Below are positions 6,769 through 10,541 of a stretch of DNA of 10,541 nt, one piece after another; positions within the stretch are counted from its first letter, which is position 1; the number at the start of each line of letters is the position of its first letter. The position numbers were made by a program, and so were the translations under genes. The stretch comes from Pelagophyceae sp. CCMP2097 (lineage: Eukaryota; Sar; Pelagophyceae): the NCBI GenBank assembly GCA_026770575.1, contig MU657266.1, forward strand, positions 11,111-21,651. Direction: 5' to 3'. The notes under the pieces are model-generated. The model made no database searches. It worked only from the letters and a program-made list of their open reading frames with translations, and had not been told where the DNA came from.

Positions 6769-8051
6769 TGTTGATAGGACTTCGCTAAAATACATTACCC
6801 TTTTGTTCGATAACTCTGACTTGATTGAAAAACAATAAAAACCCGATAAAATCTCACGAGAAAACCAGAACGGACCTAATAAAAGTTAACGTCATTGGAG
6901 GCTGATTTGATTTGGACTGGCGTCTGAAGCGTCACTCGCGGCGATCGTATAGGATTTGCCGTATACCACCCCGGCACGTATGGACCCACGCCGTCACATA
7001 GCCATAATTTCGATCCCTGTGGTCCTGCGATTGCCAGCCGGGCCCGAACCTTCGCAATACGGAGGCAAAATCTGTTCAAAATAAAGGTGAGGAGGCAAAT
7101 ACAGATTTTATCAAGTCCATAATATTGGGGGAAACGCTTGTTCGCGCCCTTGCAAGGCGCCTTCCTCGAGGCTGATCATGTCACGGACACCCCGGGGGGC
7201 AGGGATGCCCATAGCGACCACGCCCACCCCCGCAGGCGGCCTCTGGGAGGCACAACTTTGCGCCACTTTGAGGTCGGCTTTATCGCTGATACCCCTTGTA
7301 AAGAGCTTATACACGTGTACCGGTAGAACTGCGATTGAGGTTGGGAGAAAGCACAACGGACCGCGGAACCCGTGCTGGAGCGTGCCGATTTACTCTGTCG
7401 GTAAAGAGAGAGTTATTTTTGGGTGGGGGATCCGGATTGCGGTCACGGGCCCCGTGGCGGCTCCACAGGCCGCGCCGCCTGGCGCGGGTCAAGTGCATCA
7501 CTGGTTGGGCCCTCGGTGTGCGTTGCAGAGCTCCAGCTCGGTCGGAGGACGTTCCTGTCGCTCGATCTTGGCCTCGGGAGGTCGGCTCGGTGACGGTTGT
7601 CGGCTGGCTCCCCTGGCGGCACCGCAGCTGGGCAGAGGCGCCAGCATCACTCACAGGGACCCACCGAGCGGACCGGCGCCTCAAGCTCGCCCCCGGGGTC
7701 GGTTTGGCGTGCGAAACTTGAAAATGACCCTGTGCCCATGATGCGGACCATCCATGGAGTCATATTCAGTGCGGCGCGGTCCTTTTTGCGACGTGGGCAC
7801 TCTGCGTGCTGCCGGTCGTCCGGAGCCGCACCCGGGTCGAGATCGGTCCCAATAGGCTGACGTGTGTCGACATCACCTGACGTGAGACGCCACGTGGCGT
7901 TTCAACCGCTTGGACGGGCGTCGCCGCCGCTGCCGCTGACCCCGACACACAGTCGCAGCGCGGCGGCGGCGTTCCGGTTCAAGAAGACCGATGGGCACGA
8001 GAGTGACTGGCCTAGCTTGTGAGACTCGGACCGTCCCGTGGCAACTTATAG
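6769..8051. other. Long stretch without a supportable gene
   Basis: Frames open on both strands between about 7110 and 7860 overlap and contradict each other, and none has a recognisable domain. The most protein-like pieces are a minus frame at 7356-7111 (GVGVVAMGIPAPRGVRDMIS) and a plus frame at about 7540-7721 (VTVVGWLPWRHRSWAEAP). Neither has a joinable neighbour. Bases 6830-7130 are AT-rich and empty. The 29-base motif at 7384-7412 is listed separately. Decayed coding sequence is possible. Confidence 0.4.
7384..7412 (+). repeat. 29-base motif, left copy of an inverted pair
   Basis: GCCGATTTACTCTGTCGG followed by TAAAGAGAGAG. The same 29 bases with one change recur in inverse orientation at 9670-9698. 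CCGA and TCGG at the ends of the 18-mer form a short dyad. No ATG follows this copy closely. Confidence 0.8.
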
Positions 8052-9646
8052 TCATCTATCGTCCGTCATGAACCGCGACGGCAATTTCGCCGCTCTGGCA
8101 GGCGGGGCGCCGGCGGGGCGCTTCGGAGGGGTGGCGGCCGTCGGTTTCGCCTTCTTCACCGGGGCATTCTCCTTCACCGGGCCCTTCGTGGCGCGCGTCT
8201 TTGTGCTCGGCGCTCGTAAGGCCGACTTCGACGCCACGGGCCTCGACACGGCGGCATGCGCGCGTGGCAGGGATGGCGGCGCCAACAGGAACTTGCGCCA
8301 CGACTGGGTGTCGACAGCCCCCGGCCGTGCAGTGTCTTGCGTCACAGCGCGGATGCCGGTAGGCATGCTCGCGCCCGCGGCGAGGAGGGCGGTGATGCAG
8401 TCGTCGGCGGCGATGACGAGCCGAGAAGCCCCGGTTGGGCCGATGGCCGTGGTGCACTTGGCGGTGGCCTGGGGCGGCAGCAGCGCGAGCTGCTCAGCCA
8501 AGGCGCGCCGCTTCGGCCACGTACGCCGCCCAGTGCGGCGAATCCTTCGCCGCGGCGCAGGCGGAGGACATCGAGTCGTGGAGCCCAACGCCGACGGGAT
8601 AGGCGGCGATTTGGGTCGCGTAGTGGCACAGCGCCGTCTGTGTCTGAGGCATCGAGGGCGCAAAGGGGTGGGTCGCCTTCCGGGCGAAATCTGTCACTGC
8701 CTTCTCCTCGAGGCAGGCTTTGGCTAAGGCGCGGTCGTATTCGGCCGTCAGTTGACGTTGCTCGGCCTGCATGTTGCGGCAAAAGGCCTCGGCGGCTCGT
8801 CGGCGGTCGTCGGTCGGCGAAATGCGCTTCCACAACAACGCCGCGGCGATGTTATGCTTCATCGAGACGGCGAGGCCGTGGCGCGGGCCGCGCGCAGTCG
8901 TTGCGTCGGTGTCGGCGGCCTCGGAGGCGTCGACGGCGTCGGCGGCCTCGGCGGCCTCGGTGGCCTCGACAGTGGGAGCGACGCCTTTATGGAGGATGCA
9001 AAAGTAGAGGAAGGCGTCAAGTGTTGGAGAGCGGGCGCCGTCTCATCCCGTTGGAGGCGGCTTCGGTCCATTTTCAGGGCGTCTACGCGGGGACCGGGCA
9101 CCAGATCGTCGTGGTGGGTCGGGAGGTAATAGGGTAGTCTTGCGGCGGCTCCTTGGCGGTCCCTGCCCATGAAGGCGTGCAGAAGTGTGATATCCGCACA
9201 ATACGGATGCGCCTTCCGGTCAATCCCCGGGAAATCCGCCGCGAACGCCGGGTCCAGTGCGGCGAACCACGCCTTCATAACCATGACCCGCCGTGGAAGC
9301 CGCACGGCCCGAGTCGCCGCCTCGTTCGTCGTGAAACGCCGCGAAACGAGCCCCTCGACGCGTTGACCCGAAGCCTCCCGACTCGAAATATTGTCGGCTG
9401 GATCGCAGATGGATCCGCGCGATGTGTCACCGGCTTAAGGCCCCGGCTCCACAGCTCCTGCAGATCAGCCGCCCCTGCAGCCCGTTTGCAGCGCGCGAAC
9501 GGCGCAACGCAATGAAACACGCAAATCTCTCAAGAGTCGCCCACCGACGCCACGGGCGAGTAACCGGTGGAAAAAAAGCTCCCAACCACGTCCTGGGAAC
9601 GCGCACCGGCGCTCCGGCCCTGCATCGCCGCTGCGGGCGACGCCAT
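8052..9646 (-). CDS. Gene C: spliced hypothetical protein, about 465 residues, one frame disruption
   Basis: Product not recognised. Minus-strand join: 9646-9545, 9457-9431, 9374-9095, then 9041-8052 with one extra base near 8498-8500. ATG 9646 begins MASPAAAMQGRSAGARSQDV. After splicing come SELWSRGLKP and ASGQRVEGLVSRRF, then an ordered region (residues ~70-135, MVMKAWFAALDPAFAADFPG, HPYCADITLLHAFMGRDRQ). DAFLYFCILHKG is followed by an Ala/Glu/Asp repeat (residues ~162-185), a helical coiled-coil-like region (~215-258, FCRNMQAEQRQLTAEYDRAL), an Ala-rich region with AYVAEAAR-LAEQLALLPPQA, and a basic Lys/Pro/Ala tail (APVKKAKPTAATPPKRP) ending FMTDDR. The reading frame changes between GCGCGCCTTGG and CTGAGCAG; deleting one G of CTTGG restores it. 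That may be a sequencing error or a real mutation. The 9094-9042 junction (GTCCCC donor, 53 bases) is weak. No DDE, HUH or tyrosine recombinase motif is visible. Confidence 0.6.
8909..8973 (-). repeat. GC-rich minisatellite within gene C
   Basis: Irregular GAGGCC/GACGCC hexamers encode the residues EATEAAEAADAVDASEAAD in the gene C frame. A run like this easily changes length by slippage, which makes this spot a likely source of length differences between alleles. Confidence 0.65.
9375..9430 (-). other. Intron in gene C (56 bases)
   Basis: Donor GTGACA, acceptor GTCGGGAG, phase 0. The length is not a multiple of three, and removing it moves reading from the ELWSRGLKP frame into ASGQRVEGLVSRRFTTNEAA, which stays open for about 93 codons. 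Confidence 0.5.
9458..9544 (-). other. Intron in gene C (87 bases)
   Basis: On the minus strand it starts GTGGGC and ends CTGATCTGCAG, with a branch-like GGCTGAT close to the acceptor. Phase 0. It removes the in-frame TGA at 9532-9530 and joins FFSTGYSPVAS to ELWSRGLKP. Confidence 0.5.
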
Positions 9647-9669
9647 TGCTGACGCCAAATTGGGAAACC

Positions 9670-9698
9670 CTCTCTCTTTTCCGACAGAGTAAATCGGC
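9670..9698 (-). promoter_or_regulatory. 29-base motif, right copy, just upstream of gene C
   Basis: Read on the minus strand it is GCCGATTTACTCTGTCGG then AAAAGAGAGAG, 28 of 29 identical to 7384-7412. It ends 23 bases before the proposed gene C start codon, so it may be core promoter or 5' leader. Alternatively the pair are the terminal inverted repeats of a 2.3-kb element carrying gene C. Confidence 0.5.
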
Positions 9699-9702
9699 CA
9701 CG

Positions 9703-9743
9703 AAGGCTCCTGGCTGGAGCCTTTCTACATGTAGGAATTCCTA
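9703..9743. promoter_or_regulatory. Cluster of a hairpin and two palindromes upstream of gene C
   Basis: AAGGCTCC-TGGCT-GGAGCCTT (9703-9723) is a perfect 8-base stem followed by TCT. CTACATGTAG (9725-9734) and TAGGAATTCCTA (9732-9743) are perfect palindromes sharing three bases. Three dyads in 41 bases, immediately outside the 29-base motif, suggest a regulatory site or an element boundary. Confidence 0.45.
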
Positions 9744-10242
9744 GAGTATAGGTCAATTTAATAACCGGCTAAGCGAAAACAAATCAGCGGCCCGGCGACG
9801 CCGTTGTTTGCGGTTTTGACGCTGTCACGGGTCGCGTCTGGGTCCACTCCACCCACCCCCAAATCGTGGCGTCCGCGGAGGGCCTCTGTGAGAAATTTAG
9901 CATAGGCAGAGTCCGGACCGACCATCGGTTCTTTTAAAAACGCCGGTCAGATTAAGAACCGGGCCCCTGGAGCCGGATAATATCCCAATAAGGGATTTGA
10001 TGGATTTCAATTGGGTCTTGTAAATGCCTTATTGAGATATTGGACGTCTTTTGTCGATTTTTTCGTCGGTTCTTAAAATGACCAGGTTCTTAAATTGACT
10101 TTGAAACCTATCAAATTCGTGCTAAGTTGGTTGATCTGACTAGGCCAGGAGAAGGTCCTCCGGGACTGGACATCCTTTGATTTTTATTACTCTACATTAC
10201 ATGGGCCCGGGCTCCTAGGGTCTCCACGACCCCAACAATATA
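9744..10242. other. AT-rich spacer with small inverted and direct repeats
   Basis: No gene seen. CGGTTCTT (9926-9933) is inverted at 9954-9961. GGTTCTTAAA occurs in tandem at 10068 and 10085. ATATCCCAATAAGG (9980-9993) is inverted at 10027-10040 with one mismatch. These could be subterminal repeats of a decayed element. Confidence 0.45.
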
Positions 10243-10541
10243 TGAAGCCTCGTCATAAGATCCGGTATAATTTCAGGGCCGTTCGATCCGACCCGACCCG
10301 ACCCAGCCTCCCCAGGCCCCCGCCGCGCCCGCGCCCCCTCCCAGGTCGCCCCAGGTCGCAGTCGCGTTCGACGTCAGTATAGACGCCCCCCGGAGCTCCA
10401 CTTCGTTCCTTACGTCCAGCCTTACGCTGCGTCGCGTCCGCCGGCATCTCGGTCTTCACCGCGTCGTGGTGCTGCACCTCCTGCTGCTGCTGCTTGCTGG
10501 TCGCAGCCGGCTGGAGCCGGCTGGAGCCGGCTGAAGCTGTG
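10243..10541. other. GC-rich end of window, open in several frames
   Basis: The minus strand is open from the window edge to TGA at 10253 (SKQQQQEVQHHDAVKTEMPA). One plus frame is open to the edge (PELHFVPYVQPYAASRPPAS). Another plus frame starts at ATG 10243 (MKPRHKIRYNF) and is proline-rich. The coding strand cannot be decided. Repeats are CCGAC three times near 10287-10301 and AGCCGGCTGG three times at 10505-10534. Confidence 0.3.

Noticed and set aside
7111..7356. Remnant of a type I 3-dehydroquinate dehydratase on the minus strand
   Set aside because: DKADLKVAQ and VGVVAMG loosely recall that family, but the spacing to the C-terminal motif is about ten residues short and no catalytic His or Lys context can be placed.
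8256..9137. Long plus-strand frame of 293 residues
   Set aside because: Arg/Gly-rich shadow of gene C on the opposite strand, produced by GC-rich codons.
8859..9305. Separate 148-residue minus-strand gene
   Set aside because: Its first part is an exon of gene C; its end is a Pro/Arg run that is the out-of-frame reading of the gene C Ala/Glu repeat.
10270..10295. tRNA T-arm (GTTCGATCC)
   Set aside because: The flanking five bases do not pair properly and no acceptor stem or anticodon arm can be drawn upstream.

Overview
The window looks like nuclear DNA of a GC-rich protist, most likely a marine microalga (a pelagophyte, haptophyte or similar); that assignment is inference. The evidence is spliced genes with short GT-AG introns (about 50-140 bases) that restore reading frame exactly, long Ala/Pro/Arg-rich low-complexity protein segments, GC-rich exons between AT-richer spacers, and no ribosome binding sites or operons. 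No rRNA, tRNA, prokaryotic gene or known transposase was recognised.

Layout. (1) Bases 1-1416, plus strand: gene A, cut by the window start, with at least three introns. Its second intron and part of its coding sequence arose by a 218-base tandem duplication. (2) Bases 1625-1827: a striking array of six 18-base repeats at an exact 37-base period. The same 18- and 20-mers lie inside intron 1 of gene A. (3) Bases 2380-4003, plus strand: gene B, reconstructed as about 456 residues over five or six exons. (4) Bases 4141-6768: several unrelated inverted-repeat elements side by side: a 415-base element with 43-base termini, an 869-base candidate with 31-base termini, a long hairpin with a partial second copy, and a 467-base element with 48-base termini. 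(5) Bases 6769-8051: no supportable gene. (6) Bases 9646-8052, minus strand: gene C, about 465 residues, several introns and one single-base frame disruption. A 29-base motif, nearly identical in inverted orientation, lies just upstream of its start and 0.64 kb beyond its stop. (7) Bases 9699-10541: AT-rich spacer with palindromes, then a GC-rich end open in frames on both strands.

The three genes do not resemble one another and none matches a family I can name. No shared pathway can be claimed. The strongest candidates for something undescribed are the 37-base array with its link to an intron, the exon-plus-intron duplication in gene A, and the inverted motif pair around gene C. All exon structures were built by eye from phase and splice dinucleotides and need transcript support.
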